Shown piece by piece: positions 1 through 10,083 of a stretch of 55,478 nucleotides of DNA. The notes beneath the pieces were generated by a model. The model made no database searches. It saw only the letters and a list, made by a program, of their open reading frames with translations, and was not told where the DNA came from. The first letter of the stretch is position 1, and each line of letters begins with the position of its first letter. The DNA is from JAOABC01 sp041287495. GTDB taxonomy: Bacteria; Aquificota; Aquificia; Aquificales; Hydrogenothermaceae. The stretch covers positions 1 to 55,478 of the forward strand of contig JBEULE010000029.1 of NCBI GenBank assembly GCA_041287495.1, in the 5' to 3' direction. The position numbers and the translations under genes were made by a program.

Positions 1-740
1 CAGATATATTCGGTGAAGCTACGGCAAAGATGATAGGTAAGAGACTTGCCATAGTGTTAGATGGAAAAGTGATGTCAGCTCCAGTTATAAGGTCAAGAAT
101 AACCTCTGCTGGTCAGATTACAGGTAAATTTACAACTGAAGAGGCAAACGACCTTGCAGTAATTTTAAGAGCTGGTGCCCTTCCTGCCCCAGTTAGTATA
201 GTGGAGGAAAAAGTTATAGGACCAACATTAGGAAAAGAATCACTAAATCAGACACTTATGGCAGGTATAGTTTCTTTTGTACTAGTAGGTATGTTTATGA
301 TATTTAGGTATTCTGTATCTGGATTTATAGCAGTTTTTGCATTAGTATTTAATCTCTTGGCTTTATGGGCTACAATACTTATGTTTGATATAACCCTTAC
401 TCTTCCCGGTATAGCTGGTATAATCCTGAATATAGGAATGGGTGTAGATGGTAATGTTGTTATATTTGAAAGGATAAAGGAAGAGCTTAGAAATGGAAAA
501 ACTCTGAGATTAGCAATAGAGGAAGGTTTTAAGAGAGGTTTTAACGCCATATTTGATTCCCATATCACCGTTATAATAGCTGCTCTTGCTCTTCTTGAGT
601 TTGGTAATGCACCTTTAAAAGGATTTGCTGCCACTCTCTCAATAGGAACATTTATAAACTTATTTACTGTCGTATTTTTAACTAAACTTTTCCTTGATTT
701 GGCTTTAGGTGGTAGAAAACACTTCAAATACGCTGTTTAG
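1..740 (+). CDS. secD: Protein translocase subunit SecD, C-terminal part (5' end outside window)
   Basis: The gene is cut by the window start; the frame is open from base 3 and gives about 245 residues. It retains the end of the periplasmic domain with the family signatures RAGALPAP and VIGPTLG. These are followed by the hydrophobic segments of the SecD/RND-like membrane domain, including GIAGIILNIGMGVDGNVVIF, where most SecD proteins have VDAN. SecD works with SecF in the inner membrane, using proton motive force to pull secreted proteins through SecYEG. secF follows 8 bases downstream, the usual order. The first in-frame ATG at 30 is internal and is not the real start. Confidence 0.96.
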   Translation, partial: DIFGEATAKMIGKRLAIVLDGKVMSAPVIRSRITSAGQITGKFTTEEANDLAVILRAGALPAPVSIVEEKVIGPTLGKESLNQTLMAGIVSFVLVGMFMIFRYSVSGFIAVFALVFNLLALWATILMFDITLTLPGIAGIILNIGMGVDGNVVIFERIKEELRNGKTLRLAIEEGFKRGFNAIFDSHITVIIAALALLEFGNAPLKGFAATLSIGTFINLFTVVFLTKLFLDLALGGRKHFKYAV

Positions 741-748
741 GAGTAGAG

Positions 749-1687
749 ATGAGAAACTTTTTAGTTGAACCACCGAATATAGATTTCTTAAAAATTAGAA
801 AACTTGGCTATGCTTTTTCTATTGGACTACTTTTGTTAAGTTTAGCTCTCTTTTTCACAAAAGGATTTAACCTCGGTCTTGACTTTACCGGTGGAACTTC
901 TGTCCAGATAAAATTAAATAAACCATCATCTATATTTGAGATAAGGAATATACTTAAAGAAGTTAAACTTGATGATACTTTAATTCAGGAAATAGGAACC
1001 CAAAAAGAAGAGTTTGAGATAAGAGTACCTACTAAAAAAGGAAGCTCATCTGAAATTGTAGGGAAGATAAAAACGGCTTTTGATAAAGCTTTTCCAAATG
1101 GTTATGAGATAAGGAAGATAGACTTTATAGATGCTTTTGTCGGTGAAGAGATGAGAAAAGCAAGTATATATTCCATAATTTTTGTTATGATTGGAATACT
1201 GCTTTATATAGGTTATAGATATGAACCAACTTTTGCTATAGCTGCTATCATTCCTATATCCCACGATGCCATAATTACTCTTGGTTTATTTTCCTTAATA
1301 GGTAAAGAGATAGATTTAACTGTTATCGCTGCAGTATTAACAGTTTTAGGTTATTCTCTAAATGATACAGTTATCATATTTGACAGAATTAGAGAAAATA
1401 TCAAGTTAAGAGGAAGAAAAAATCTCGAAACTATAATAAACAGAAGTATAAATGAAAATTTAGGAAGAACGTTGATAACTTCCGGAACAGCTCTATTTTC
1501 AGTTATATCTATACTGATTTTTGGTGGAGAGTCCCTAAATAGTTTTGCTTTGGCACTTCTCATAGGTATAGTTTTTGGAACCTACTCTTCTATCTATGTT
1601 GCAGCTCCACTGATACTTGAGATGGAGAGATTTATAAAAGGTAGAATTCAAAAAGAAAAAACTATAAAACCAGAGGTTAAAGGATGA
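749..1687 (+). CDS. secF: Protein translocase subunit SecF
   Basis: This 312-residue protein is full length for SecF. An N-terminal membrane helix (about residues 18-37) is followed by the periplasmic signature GLDFTGGT (43-50). The later membrane block carries GYSLNDTVIIFDR (201-213), the classic SecF motif. It partners with SecD in post-translocational protein secretion. The start is supported by a Shine-Dalgarno AGGAG just after the secD stop. The gene's stop overlaps the hisC start in an ATGA arrangement, so secD-secF-hisC are probably one transcript. Confidence 0.96.
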   Translation: MRNFLVEPPNIDFLKIRKLGYAFSIGLLLLSLALFFTKGFNLGLDFTGGTSVQIKLNKPSSIFEIRNILKEVKLDDTLIQEIGTQKEEFEIRVPTKKGSSSEIVGKIKTAFDKAFPNGYEIRKIDFIDAFVGEEMRKASIYSIIFVMIGILLYIGYRYEPTFAIAAIIPISHDAIITLGLFSLIGKEIDLTVIAAVLTVLGYSLNDTVIIFDRIRENIKLRGRKNLETIINRSINENLGRTLITSGTALFSVISILIFGGESLNSFALALLIGIVFGTYSSIYVAAPLILEMERFIKGRIQKEKTIKPEVKG

Positions 1688-2754
1688 ATTTATTAAGCAG
1701 ATTAAAAGAGTTAAAAGCATATAAAACAGAAACAACCCCTTGTAAGGTAAGATTATCCTCAAACGAAAGTCCCTTTGGCTTATCTGAAAGTCTTAAAGAG
1801 AAGATAGCTGATAAGGTGAAAGATATTAACTTTCAAAAGTATCCGGATCCAACAGCTAAAGAGCTAAAAGAGATAATAGCTGATTTTATAAAGGAAACAG
1901 AGAAAGTTGATGTATCAGCAGATAATTTAGTTTTAGGTAATGGTTCAGACGAACTGATACATCTTCTCATATCAGTGGTTGGAGATATATCCCAACCGAT
2001 AATATATCCAGTTCCTACATTTCCTATGTATCAAGTTTCAGCAGATGTGATAGGAAGACCAAAAGTAGAGTTTTACTTAAATAGCTCCTTTGATATAAAT
2101 CTGTCAGACTTAGAGATGGCTCTTTATGAAAATCCACAACTTGCACTATTTGCCTCACCAAACAATCCAACAGGAAATAGTTTTAATCCTGAAGCTATAA
2201 AATTAACAATTGACAAAGGTATATTTACAGTGATAGATGAAGCATACATACATTTTTCTGATAAAAAAAGTTTTATAGAGTATGCTTTAAATAATGATAA
2301 TGTTGTAGTTTTAAGGACAATGTCAAAGATAGGACTTGCTTCAATAAGACTTGGATACTTAATAGCCAAAAAGGATATAGCTCAACTTTTAGATAAAGCA
2401 AGAATGCCATTTAACATAACATATCCAACACAAGTTATAGCTAAAGCCGTATTAACAGAAGGGAGAAAAGAGATAATTAATCAGATAAATTTTGTAAAAT
2501 CAGAAAGGGAAAGAGTTTTAGCTGAACTGAAAAAGATAAAAAAGCTTAAAGTGTATCCATCAGATGCAAATTTCTATCTGATAAAAGTTCCAGATGCAGA
2601 CAAGGTCCATAAGATGTTAATAGAGAGAGATGTGTTAGTAAGAAACATGTCCCATCTTCCAAAGATGGGAAACTGTCTGAGAGTTTCCATAGGTAAAACA
2701 GAGGAAAACAACGCTTTCATAAAAGCTATAGAAGAAGTTTTAGAAGAATTTTAA
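1684..2754 (+). CDS. hisC: Histidinol-phosphate aminotransferase
   Basis: A 356-residue fold-type I PLP aminotransferase of the HisC family, catalysing the imidazole acetol-phosphate to histidinol-phosphate step of histidine synthesis. Visible landmarks are NNPTG (160-164), IDEAY (184-188) and the Schiff-base lysine K215 in SKIGLASIRLGY. The C-terminal LRVSIGKTEENNAFIKA is also typical of HisC. Start and secF stop overlap (ATGA), so translation is probably coupled. The stop codon overlaps the stop of the convergent bcsQ gene, with no terminator hairpin between them. A related aromatic aminotransferase role cannot be excluded from sequence alone. Confidence 0.92.
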   Translation: MNLLSRLKELKAYKTETTPCKVRLSSNESPFGLSESLKEKIADKVKDINFQKYPDPTAKELKEIIADFIKETEKVDVSADNLVLGNGSDELIHLLISVVGDISQPIIYPVPTFPMYQVSADVIGRPKVEFYLNSSFDINLSDLEMALYENPQLALFASPNNPTGNSFNPEAIKLTIDKGIFTVIDEAYIHFSDKKSFIEYALNNDNVVVLRTMSKIGLASIRLGYLIAKKDIAQLLDKARMPFNITYPTQVIAKAVLTEGRKEIINQINFVKSERERVLAELKKIKKLKVYPSDANFYLIKVPDADKVHKMLIERDVLVRNMSHLPKMGNCLRVSIGKTEENNAFIKAIEEVLEEF

Positions 2755-3485
2755 ATTCTTATGCCTTTTATAGATAGATATTTTTCTACTATGTTCTTTA
2801 TATATAAAGAAAAAGGTGTTGTAGGATTATGTAAAACAGTGGGCTTACAATCACCTTGAGAATCAAGTACCGATATATCATACGGAATAAAACCTAAATT
2901 TCTCTCTTTATAGAGATATGTTATCATCTTAGAAAAATCTTCGCTAATTTTTGTTGGTTCAGTTTTATTTATCAGTATATAGGTTTTTTCCTTAGCTTTT
3001 CTACTTTCTATAAACTGTTGAAATATTGCAAAAGATGAAAATGTGGCAGGATCTGGATTTAAAACTATTAAAAAATCATCACTGAAATCAATCAATGTTT
3101 CTATATGTTTTGATATACGAGGAGGAGTGTCATAAATTATGAAGTCATAATTTTCAAATATGTTGGTTAACTTAGTTATATTTTCCAAATTTAACACATC
3201 TTCATATAGTTGAGGATCTCTTAAAGAGAGTATTCCGCAAGGTAAAAAATCAAAATTTTTATTTAGAACTTCTCTTTGAATTGTTTTTCTTATATCTACC
3301 TTTTCTGTAATTACTTCAGAAAAACCTATTTCAAAATCTCTACATAAAAAGTGTGCCAAACTGTTTTGCGGATCTGTATCTATAAGTAAAACTTTAAATT
3401 TTAATGAAAGTTCAAAAGCAAAATTTAAAGCAACAGTAGATTTTCCAACACCACCTTTAAAAGAATCTACTGTAATATTTATCAT
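2751..3485 (-). CDS. bcsQ: ParA/MinD-type ATPase of the cellulose operon (BcsQ)
   Basis: A 244-residue ATPase with the deviant Walker A motif KGGVGKST (10-17), DTDPQNS (about 36-42) and YDTPP, all typical of the ParA/MinD/BcsQ group. In enterobacteria BcsQ (YhjQ) is needed for cellulose secretion and for placing the synthase in the cell. The BcsQ call rests on the family plus the location: it is the last gene of the bcs operon, overlapping bcsC by an ATGA. A chromosome-partitioning ParA is unlikely because there is no parB neighbour. The 3' end converges on hisC with overlapping stops. Confidence 0.82.
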   Translation of the reverse strand: MINITVDSFKGGVGKSTVALNFAFELSLKFKVLLIDTDPQNSLAHFLCRDFEIGFSEVITEKVDIRKTIQREVLNKNFDFLPCGILSLRDPQLYEDVLNLENITKLTNIFENYDFIIYDTPPRISKHIETLIDFSDDFLIVLNPDPATFSSFAIFQQFIESRKAKEKTYILINKTEPTKISEDFSKMITYLYKERNLGFIPYDISVLDSQGDCKPTVLHNPTTPFSLYIKNIVEKYLSIKGIRI

Positions 3486-6400
3486 TTTTTATATATCTCC
3501 TTTTCCTGCTTAATTAAATCATTCTCTATAATGTTATATCTTGTTCCGAAGAAATACTGTAGAGAAAGAGAGCTAAAAATCTCATTATATTTAGACGTTT
3601 TTCTATATTCTGCGGCTGCATTAAGGAATATATTTTTATTTAGCTTATATATTCCTCCTATATAACCATCAAAAGATGTGTCAAGACTAAATTTACCTTT
3701 ATTATCAAGACCCAATAATCCTAAGAAAACTTTGTAATGTAATCCAAATTTGTCGTTAAAATATTTGAAACCTTCAAACATAGGTGCTAATATCAGCATC
3801 CTTCTTGGAGAAAAGTAACCTCCACATCCATAGTAATAACAGTCTTGATCTTTTGAAAAACTATCATACATAAAAAATACTCCTGCATAATCTTTATCTC
3901 CTATGATTGATTCTATATTAAATTTTGATATCACCATAGCTGTTAATCTATTATTATCTTGGATATCTTTACCTTTTATTTTACCTAGAGAAAATTCAGA
4001 ATAAAGTAAATAACTCTCTGTAGAATTTTCAAAAGATGCTTTGACACCTTCTTCTGTAGCTCTTCCCCAACTAGTGTTAGAAGTATAAGGATCTATTGTT
4101 CCTACATAAGATAGAATAGAGTCTCTTATAGGTTTTCTGTATATTCCTAATCCAAATTTGTTTTCTTCTGTTTTTATTTTACCTTCCAATTGGTATACTA
4201 CCGTCTTAGATATTCCACTATTAACTATTGGCGTAGTTGAAATGTGTGTAGAGATAATAAATTTTTCTGTGTTAATTTCTCCTCCAACAAATGGCTCTAC
4301 CCCAGAGTAAGTTGAAGGAACTTGCCTTAAGATAGTTAAGTTAGAAGGTGATCCAAAATGCTGATAATCTTTTAACTCTCCTGAATTCAAGTTAGGAAAA
4401 TAAGAACCGGCATATATATTAATATTTTCATTTAAAAAGTAATCTACCATTATATAAGGAGAAGTATCTGTTAATTTACTCTTTCCATCTTCACCACTTT
4501 TTGCCCGGAATTTTGTTCCTACCTCTATATAAGAAAGATAATTTTGTTTTTTTATCTCTATCTTTTCTTTTAATTGTTGTAATTTATTTTTTTCATCAAC
4601 TTCCATATTAGTAGGTGAAAATTCTACATTTTTATTATCGGATAGTGGATTAATTCTAATTTCATCTATTTTTCTTTCGGTAAGATTGTCTTGTATATTT
4701 GGCCAAGGTGTTTCTTTTGGTTTTATATTTATCTCAATATTTTCTTGAATTTTATCTAAAGGTAGTTCAAAATCTACAGAAAGTTGTTTCGGTTGTGTTT
4801 TATCTAAAAGTAGGTCTGATTGTGTTTTCTTATCTATATAAGAATCTACTTTTTGTTCTTTTTGTTGAACAAGTTGCAATGTTTTGAAAACTCTATCCGC
4901 TTCTTTAACTTTATCTAAAGAAAGATATATTGTAACTACTCCCTCCAAAACTTTTGGATTTTTTGAGTTTTCTAGCTTTTTGAGAATATTTAAAGTCTTA
5001 TCTGTCTCTTTTAAATTTAAATAACTGTATGCAAGTCCTAACAGTGCCATTTCATTATCTTTACTAAAAGTAATTACACTTTCAAAAGCTTTTTTACTAC
5101 ATTCATAATCTTTTAAATTATAACAACTCCATCCTAAGATTTCTAAAAGTCCGGAGTCTGTTGTAAATACACTTAATCCTTCTAATGCTACTTTTTTAGC
5201 TCTTATATAGTCTTTATTATTTAAATAGTATGACGCAAGTTTATTGTATAATACCTTGTATAACTCTCTTAGCTCCTGTTTCTCTTGCTGAGATAATCTA
5301 TTTTTATCTATATTACTAAGAATAATCTTAACTTGATCAAAAAGTCCAAAATTTGCAAGTCCATACATATAAGCTAATTTGATACCAAAATTATCAGGAT
5401 CTATTTCGTAAGCTTTAGAGAGATACTTAAAATAAGCTTCATTATCTCCTTTTTCTTTGTAGATATTTGCCAGAATAAGATATGCTGTCGAATTAAGAGG
5501 ATTAAGTTTTAGGACTTCAAGAGCGTAAATTTCTCCATTTCTCAAATCTTTTTTTTCAACTGATTCCTGAGCTTTTGATATATAGTATAACTCTTTTATT
5601 TTTCTTCCATCTTCATCTTTTATTCCCATAGATTTCAGTTTTTCTATTATATCTAAAGCTTCTTCATACTTGCCTAATTTTACATATACTGCTTTTAATC
5701 CTTGAAGGGCATCTTTATTATTTTTGTCAATCATGAGAACATTTTTATAATAATTTTCTGCACTATAAATGTCTCCTTTTTTCAAATATAAATACCCTAA
5801 AGTTAACAATACATATATATTTGAGTTATTTTTTAGATATAAATTTTTAAGTATAGCTTCAGCTGTATCATATTCCCCATCTTCTATCAATTTTCTTGCT
5901 TTATCAAGTTCAGAGTATATATTTTGACTTTTGATTAATTCTTTTTCTTCAACAGTCAAAAGATCTTCATATTTTTGAAGTTCTTTAAAATTTTTAGTTT
6001 CAATTAAGTAATCAATATAAGCTCTCTTTACTTTTAGATTATTGTCATATTTCTCTAAAAGATTCTTTATTAAACTTTCAGCTTTACTATAATTTTTCTG
6101 TTTAAGATAAACATAAAAAGTACCAAGTTTAGATTCTAAATTATCCTTATAAGATAAACTCGTTTTAAAGTTTTCCAAAGCTTGATTTAGATTTCCACTT
6201 TCAAGATTTTTATATCCTTCTTGCATATAAAATACCCAGCAGGAGTCTATCTCTAAATCTCTTGCCTCCTTTTTATAACTTTTTATTGAAGAGAATATAT
6301 GACAAGCTTCTTTAAAATTTTCTCTTTTTAAATTCACCAAACCTATAACAAACTTTGCATCTAATGAATACTTTGAATTTAAAAGTTTTTTTGCTAAAAA

Positions 6401-6958
6401 TTCAGCGTTATCAAGATTATCACTATTTAAATAAACATACATTTTTTTTAATTCATCTTCCTGAATTTCTTTTTTATTTTCTATCTCTTTATCTTCCTTT
6501 TTATTAGAGGTCAAGGAATTCTTTATAATATATTCCCTTTCCAAAGAAGAAGTTTTATTTTTTTCGTTTGATTTCGGCAGATTTCCTATATTTTTAATGG
6601 GTTGCCTTTGGTTTAATTCAGTTTTTTCTCTAACTTGATTTTTTACCTGTGTCTCATATTTTTCTTTTGTTTCATTTTGATTTTCAACTTTTTCTCGATT
6701 TAATTCTACTTTTGATATTTTTGCCTCTAAATTTTGAGATCTTAAAAAATCTCTCAGTCGCTGAACATAGGATATATCCTGTGATTCTAAGCACAGCATT
6801 GTATTTTGATTAATGACTTTACAATTTCTAAATCCCAAAGACTCTAACTTTTTTAGCTGGTCTTTACTTTTAATATCTACTAATAACTGATACCTCTCTT
6901 CTCCATAAGCAACAACTGATAATATTAAACTTAGAATTAAAGTTTTTCTAATCTTCAC
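3482..6958 (-). CDS. bcsC: Cellulose synthase outer-membrane export protein BcsC (TPR plus beta-barrel)
   Basis: An 1158-residue protein with a signal peptide (about 1-19, ending VVAYGEE) and a short SPOR-like segment (about 20-85). A Lys/Glu-rich linker follows, then a long series of TPR helices (about 170-720), a second low-complexity linker and a C-terminal beta-barrel domain (about 815-1158). This is the architecture of BcsC, which guides cellulose across periplasm and outer membrane. Length is within the family's usual range (about 1100-1300). It overlaps bcsZ by 11 bases and bcsQ by 4. The barrel does not finish at a terminal aromatic residue but carries a charged tail of about 20 residues after YFFGTRYNI, which is slightly unusual. 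The reading frame is intact. Confidence 0.9.
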   Translation of the reverse strand: MKIRKTLILSLILSVVAYGEERYQLLVDIKSKDQLKKLESLGFRNCKVINQNTMLCLESQDISYVQRLRDFLRSQNLEAKISKVELNREKVENQNETKEKYETQVKNQVREKTELNQRQPIKNIGNLPKSNEKNKTSSLEREYIIKNSLTSNKKEDKEIENKKEIQEDELKKMYVYLNSDNLDNAEFLAKKLLNSKYSLDAKFVIGLVNLKRENFKEACHIFSSIKSYKKEARDLEIDSCWVFYMQEGYKNLESGNLNQALENFKTSLSYKDNLESKLGTFYVYLKQKNYSKAESLIKNLLEKYDNNLKVKRAYIDYLIETKNFKELQKYEDLLTVEEKELIKSQNIYSELDKARKLIEDGEYDTAEAILKNLYLKNNSNIYVLLTLGYLYLKKGDIYSAENYYKNVLMIDKNNKDALQGLKAVYVKLGKYEEALDIIEKLKSMGIKDEDGRKIKELYYISKAQESVEKKDLRNGEIYALEVLKLNPLNSTAYLILANIYKEKGDNEAYFKYLSKAYEIDPDNFGIKLAYMYGLANFGLFDQVKIILSNIDKNRLSQQEKQELRELYKVLYNKLASYYLNNKDYIRAKKVALEGLSVFTTDSGLLEILGWSCYNLKDYECSKKAFESVITFSKDNEMALLGLAYSYLNLKETDKTLNILKKLENSKNPKVLEGVVTIYLSLDKVKEADRVFKTLQLVQQKEQKVDSYIDKKTQSDLLLDKTQPKQLSVDFELPLDKIQENIEINIKPKETPWPNIQDNLTERKIDEIRINPLSDNKNVEFSPTNMEVDEKNKLQQLKEKIEIKKQNYLSYIEVGTKFRAKSGEDGKSKLTDTSPYIMVDYFLNENINIYAGSYFPNLNSGELKDYQHFGSPSNLTILRQVPSTYSGVEPFVGGEINTEKFIISTHISTTPIVNSGISKTVVYQLEGKIKTEENKFGLGIYRKPIRDSILSYVGTIDPYTSNTSWGRATEEGVKASFENSTESYLLYSEFSLGKIKGKDIQDNNRLTAMVISKFNIESIIGDKDYAGVFFMYDSFSKDQDCYYYGCGGYFSPRRMLILAPMFEGFKYFNDKFGLHYKVFLGLLGLDNKGKFSLDTSFDGYIGGIYKLNKNIFLNAAAEYRKTSKYNEIFSSLSLQYFFGTRYNIIENDLIKQEKEIYKK

Positions 6959-7931
6959 TTAAATGTCCCTCTAAAAGAAGTTCAAAACTATCGCAAAAAT
7001 AATTATTTTTATCTGTTTTAACTAGATCTTTATACTTTTGCAAGTATTTATTGTCTTTATAAAGCAAGTAGAAAAATTTATATACACAGAATGGAGATTC
7101 TCTTTGTTCTTGTTTATCTGAATTATACTTAAAAGTAAAAGGTATATATCCATTTTTTTTGAAGAATTTATCAATCTCCTCAAAGGATGATTTTAGATTT
7201 ATATTTAATTTACCAGTTAAATAACTATATGCAATTATGCGATATACATCAAGATCAGAAGTTCCAGACGTAAAAAACTTTTTCTCTATTAATGGATATC
7301 TTATATTTGTTGAAATATTTTTTAATCTGTAAATTTTATCTAAACTTCTATAAACATCTTTCCAATCTTTATCGTTTTCAGAAAACTCTTTAAGGATAAA
7401 CTCTATGTAGTATGATGGAAATAAGGTAATTTCATATTTCTCATTGGAAAAACCATAGACTGCAGGAAGCAATAACGTATCAATATCATTTTTGATTTTA
7501 ATATTGACTATCAGCTTTTTTAAAGAGTTGTTTAGAGTATTAAACTCTTGCAAATAATAATCTTCTTTCCATTTTTTATAGGCTTTAAAAAGTCCATATG
7601 CAATTAATAAATCTCCATCAGTAGCGTTGTTTTTATCAACAACAGAACCATTCCAAAGCCAAGAAAATAAATTATCCTGCCTTTGCAAATTTATTTTAGT
7701 CCACTTGTATATACTATCAAAAACTTCTTTATCATTATATTTTAATGCTAAAATCATCCCATATCCTTGAGCTTCAGAAGTAACTCTATTGTTGTAAGGA
7801 TCAATTATATAACTATTTTCTTTTAGGTACTTTTGTTTATACTCTTGCCAATTTATAGAAGAATTAATATCTTGAGCCATGGAAAACTTCCAGATAAATA
7901 TCATTAGGAAGAACACAATCATAAAGTTCAT
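6948..7931 (-). CDS. bcsZ: Periplasmic endo-beta-1,4-glucanase, GH8 (BcsZ)
   Basis: A 327-residue glycoside hydrolase family 8 protein with a signal peptide (about 1-19). The motif TSEAQGYGMILAL (51-63) carries the probable catalytic acid E53, and NNATDGD (101-107) is the second conserved GH8 block. BcsZ trims cellulose chains in the periplasm during export and is a constant member of bcs operons. Length is close to the family's usual 340-370. Its ATG overlaps the stop of the bcsB C-terminal fragment (ATGA), and its end overlaps bcsC. Confidence 0.92.
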   Translation of the reverse strand: MNFMIVFFLMIFIWKFSMAQDINSSINWQEYKQKYLKENSYIIDPYNNRVTSEAQGYGMILALKYNDKEVFDSIYKWTKINLQRQDNLFSWLWNGSVVDKNNATDGDLLIAYGLFKAYKKWKEDYYLQEFNTLNNSLKKLIVNIKIKNDIDTLLLPAVYGFSNEKYEITLFPSYYIEFILKEFSENDKDWKDVYRSLDKIYRLKNISTNIRYPLIEKKFFTSGTSDLDVYRIIAYSYLTGKLNINLKSSFEEIDKFFKKNGYIPFTFKYNSDKQEQRESPFCVYKFFYLLYKDNKYLQKYKDLVKTDKNNYFCDSFELLLEGHLSED

Positions 7932-8713
7932 ATTTCTCCCTCTAATCTTTTCTTTTCTCTATAATCAAGAACTTTCTTCAAAGCAAAGGAAAGAATAACC
8001 ACAACTACTATAGCAAATAAGGCAAATAGGTTTGGAGAAAAGCCTAAAGTATATACAACTTTTTGCCAAAAAGGTAGATTTCCTATGTAATATTTTTTAC
8101 TAACATTATCTGAATAGTATATATTTTGATAAAAATCCCATATAGATATGTCACCTTTTATCTGACCGGCAAATTTAGGTTCAAATAGATTTTTTACTGA
8201 TGTATACAGATAGTTATCGTTTTTAGAAAAGAGGATCAAAACTGTTTTTTGATTATCAAAAGGAGATTGTCCCATCATAAAAAATACTTGATCTGATAAT
8301 CTATTTAAATAATCTAAATCTGCTATTTTTGAATTATCTTCTTTAAATCCAAAAAGTTTTTTTAGAATATTTCCGTTAAATACTTCTTTCAGAATTGGCA
8401 TTTTTGCGTAGATATTTTCATTCATTATTTTAAATCCAAAATTTTGTTGCAGTTCTTCCGGAATACTATTACCTATAAATATTATATTTTTATTTTTATT
8501 TTTATCGTTTATACTACTCGAAAACTCTAAATCATAAGGAGAAAAGAACAGTTTTGTTCCCATATATGCAGCTAAAGTTAAAGCTGTAGATATATGAATA
8601 TTCCTCTTTGAAGAGGCTATTATTAATGTATCTCCCATACCTCCTTCAAGAGAAAATGGAAAAGCACTGTCTACAAAGTATTCAAGATAAGGCATCTCAA
8701 ACCAAAACGGCAT
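7928..8713 (-). CDS. bcsB: BcsB, C-terminal fragment (separated from N-terminal part by a frameshift)
   Basis: These 261 residues match the last third of BcsB: the MPYLEYFVDSAFPF segment resembles the ALPNLxxFxxAGFPFT region of BcsB, followed by a mixed alpha/beta domain. A membrane helix near the C-terminus (about 226-248) ends in a basic tail, as in the BcsB anchor that packs against BcsA. There is no signal peptide and no convincing Shine-Dalgarno before the ATG at 8713. As a separate product it would therefore stay in the cytoplasm and be useless. It lies in the -1 frame relative to the upstream fragment; together they make a protein of about 720 residues, the normal BcsB length. Confidence 0.85.
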   Translation of the reverse strand: MPFWFEMPYLEYFVDSAFPFSLEGGMGDTLIIASSKRNIHISTALTLAAYMGTKLFFSPYDLEFSSSINDKNKNKNIIFIGNSIPEELQQNFGFKIMNENIYAKMPILKEVFNGNILKKLFGFKEDNSKIADLDYLNRLSDQVFFMMGQSPFDNQKTVLILFSKNDNYLYTSVKNLFEPKFAGQIKGDISIWDFYQNIYYSDNVSKKYYIGNLPFWQKVVYTLGFSPNLFALFAIVVVVILSFALKKVLDYREKKRLEGEI

Positions 8714-10083
8714 TTAGGAACTTCTATGTATGATTTTGAAGTAAATAAAGTTCCTCTAAGAACTTCTATATTTGGTGATATACAGTATCCTCCACCGGGA
8801 GCCATCATGGCATATTCTATTTTTAGTTTATTTAAGCCACCTTGTAGCAAATATGCCGGAATCTTAATATCTTCTTCTTGGAGAATAACTCCGTATTTTT
8901 TATTCATTTTTAAGGAGGTAATATATTTATCATTAAGGTATATATTTATCACAGAATCATCTCTTGCTCCAGCTCCATAGTTATATGCAAAGTGAAAGAT
9001 CACCTTTTTATTTTTTTCTATAAAAATTCCCTGTGGGATCTTAAATTCTATTACAGCCGGTGGTGGATAAATACCATAAAACTTAAAATCATCATATCCA
9101 AGCTGATTTAGATACACTTTTTTACCTAAGGGAATACTTATTAGGCTTGAATAATTCTCTACATCCGGAATTTTGAGATTTCTAACATAGTAATCAACAC
9201 CTGTATAAAGTTCATTTTTAATAGACATAAATGAAAATAAAGATCTTTTAATAATTTCAGGACTATCTCCCGTTATAAACACTATTGCTTTATTTATATT
9301 ATTAGGATTTGGAATTATACCTATATCTGGCACTCTTTCTATACTATTGCCAAATAGTTTTCTTATAAAATCTTTTGAAGATATAATAAACAGGTCTTTA
9401 TCTACTGGAATACTATCAGTATACTCTATATCAATTCTCCGATATTTTATATAATTTCCAATAAAACCTGCCAGCTTTGTAGCTAATGAAATATAGCTAT
9501 CACTTTTATCTTCCGTTAAAATGGCAAGTTTAACAGGATTAAATAACTTTTGGTCAAGGATATAATCTCTTATTAAAAGTGTATCAGGTAATATAGGTTT
9601 TTCTTCATAAGTTATTAGAAAATAGCTATTTTCAGTATCTATTTTAGACCAAAGCTCCGGACTACTCTCAAACTCACAGCAATTGATACAGTAATGCTGT
9701 ATCGATTTTATAGTAATATCATTATAAGGTTCTAAATTTGAGACAGGTAGAGAAATATCAATATTCATTATATCAACAGAAGGATCAAATGGCTTTTGAT
9801 AGACAAGCTTTTTATTAAAAAAAATGGATATATTACTTCTCTCTTTTACAAGGGCCACGGATTTTTCAACTTCCAGGTGTAAATATATATTCTTTACAAT
9901 ATATCTTGAAGGGATAGGAAGTTTTATATTATACTCCGATTGAATACTCCGTAAAATAGGTTCCTTAAAGGCAATATCTTTTAAAGGAACTTTTATTTCT
10001 TCAGCTTTTAACTGATTTGTAAATACTATAACTAATAATAAACTAAGCCATAGCGAAGATACAAAAATCTCTTTTACTTTCAT
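8671..10083 (-). CDS. bcsB: BcsB, N-terminal fragment (cyclic-di-GMP-regulated cellulose synthase periplasmic subunit), frameshifted
   Basis: A 470-residue reading frame with a signal peptide (about 1-27) and the BcsB N-terminal carbohydrate-binding and flavodoxin-like domains. SSPELWSKID in the first half is a typical BcsB block. BcsB forms the periplasmic part of the synthase and holds the growing chain. The last 14 residues, after VPK, are out-of-frame nonsense: reading -1 at the AAA codon (8715-8713) continues directly into the C-terminal fragment. The gene is therefore either a true pseudogene or carries a one-base sequence error (one A too few). The start overlaps the bcsD-like gene by 41 bases. 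Confidence 0.88.
   Translation of the reverse strand: MKVKEIFVSSLWLSLLLVIVFTNQLKAEEIKVPLKDIAFKEPILRSIQSEYNIKLPIPSRYIVKNIYLHLEVEKSVALVKERSNISIFFNKKLVYQKPFDPSVDIMNIDISLPVSNLEPYNDITIKSIQHYCINCCEFESSPELWSKIDTENSYFLITYEEKPILPDTLLIRDYILDQKLFNPVKLAILTEDKSDSYISLATKLAGFIGNYIKYRRIDIEYTDSIPVDKDLFIISSKDFIRKLFGNSIERVPDIGIIPNPNNINKAIVFITGDSPEIIKRSLFSFMSIKNELYTGVDYYVRNLKIPDVENYSSLISIPLGKKVYLNQLGYDDFKFYGIYPPPAVIEFKIPQGIFIEKNKKVIFHFAYNYGAGARDDSVINIYLNDKYITSLKMNKKYGVILQEEDIKIPAYLLQGGLNKLKIEYAMMAPGGGYCISPNIEVLRGTLFTSKSYIEVPKCRFGLRCLILNTL

Noticed and set aside
248..727. Minus-strand 159-codon frame
   Set aside because: It is antisense to the SecD membrane domain and lacks a ribosome site.
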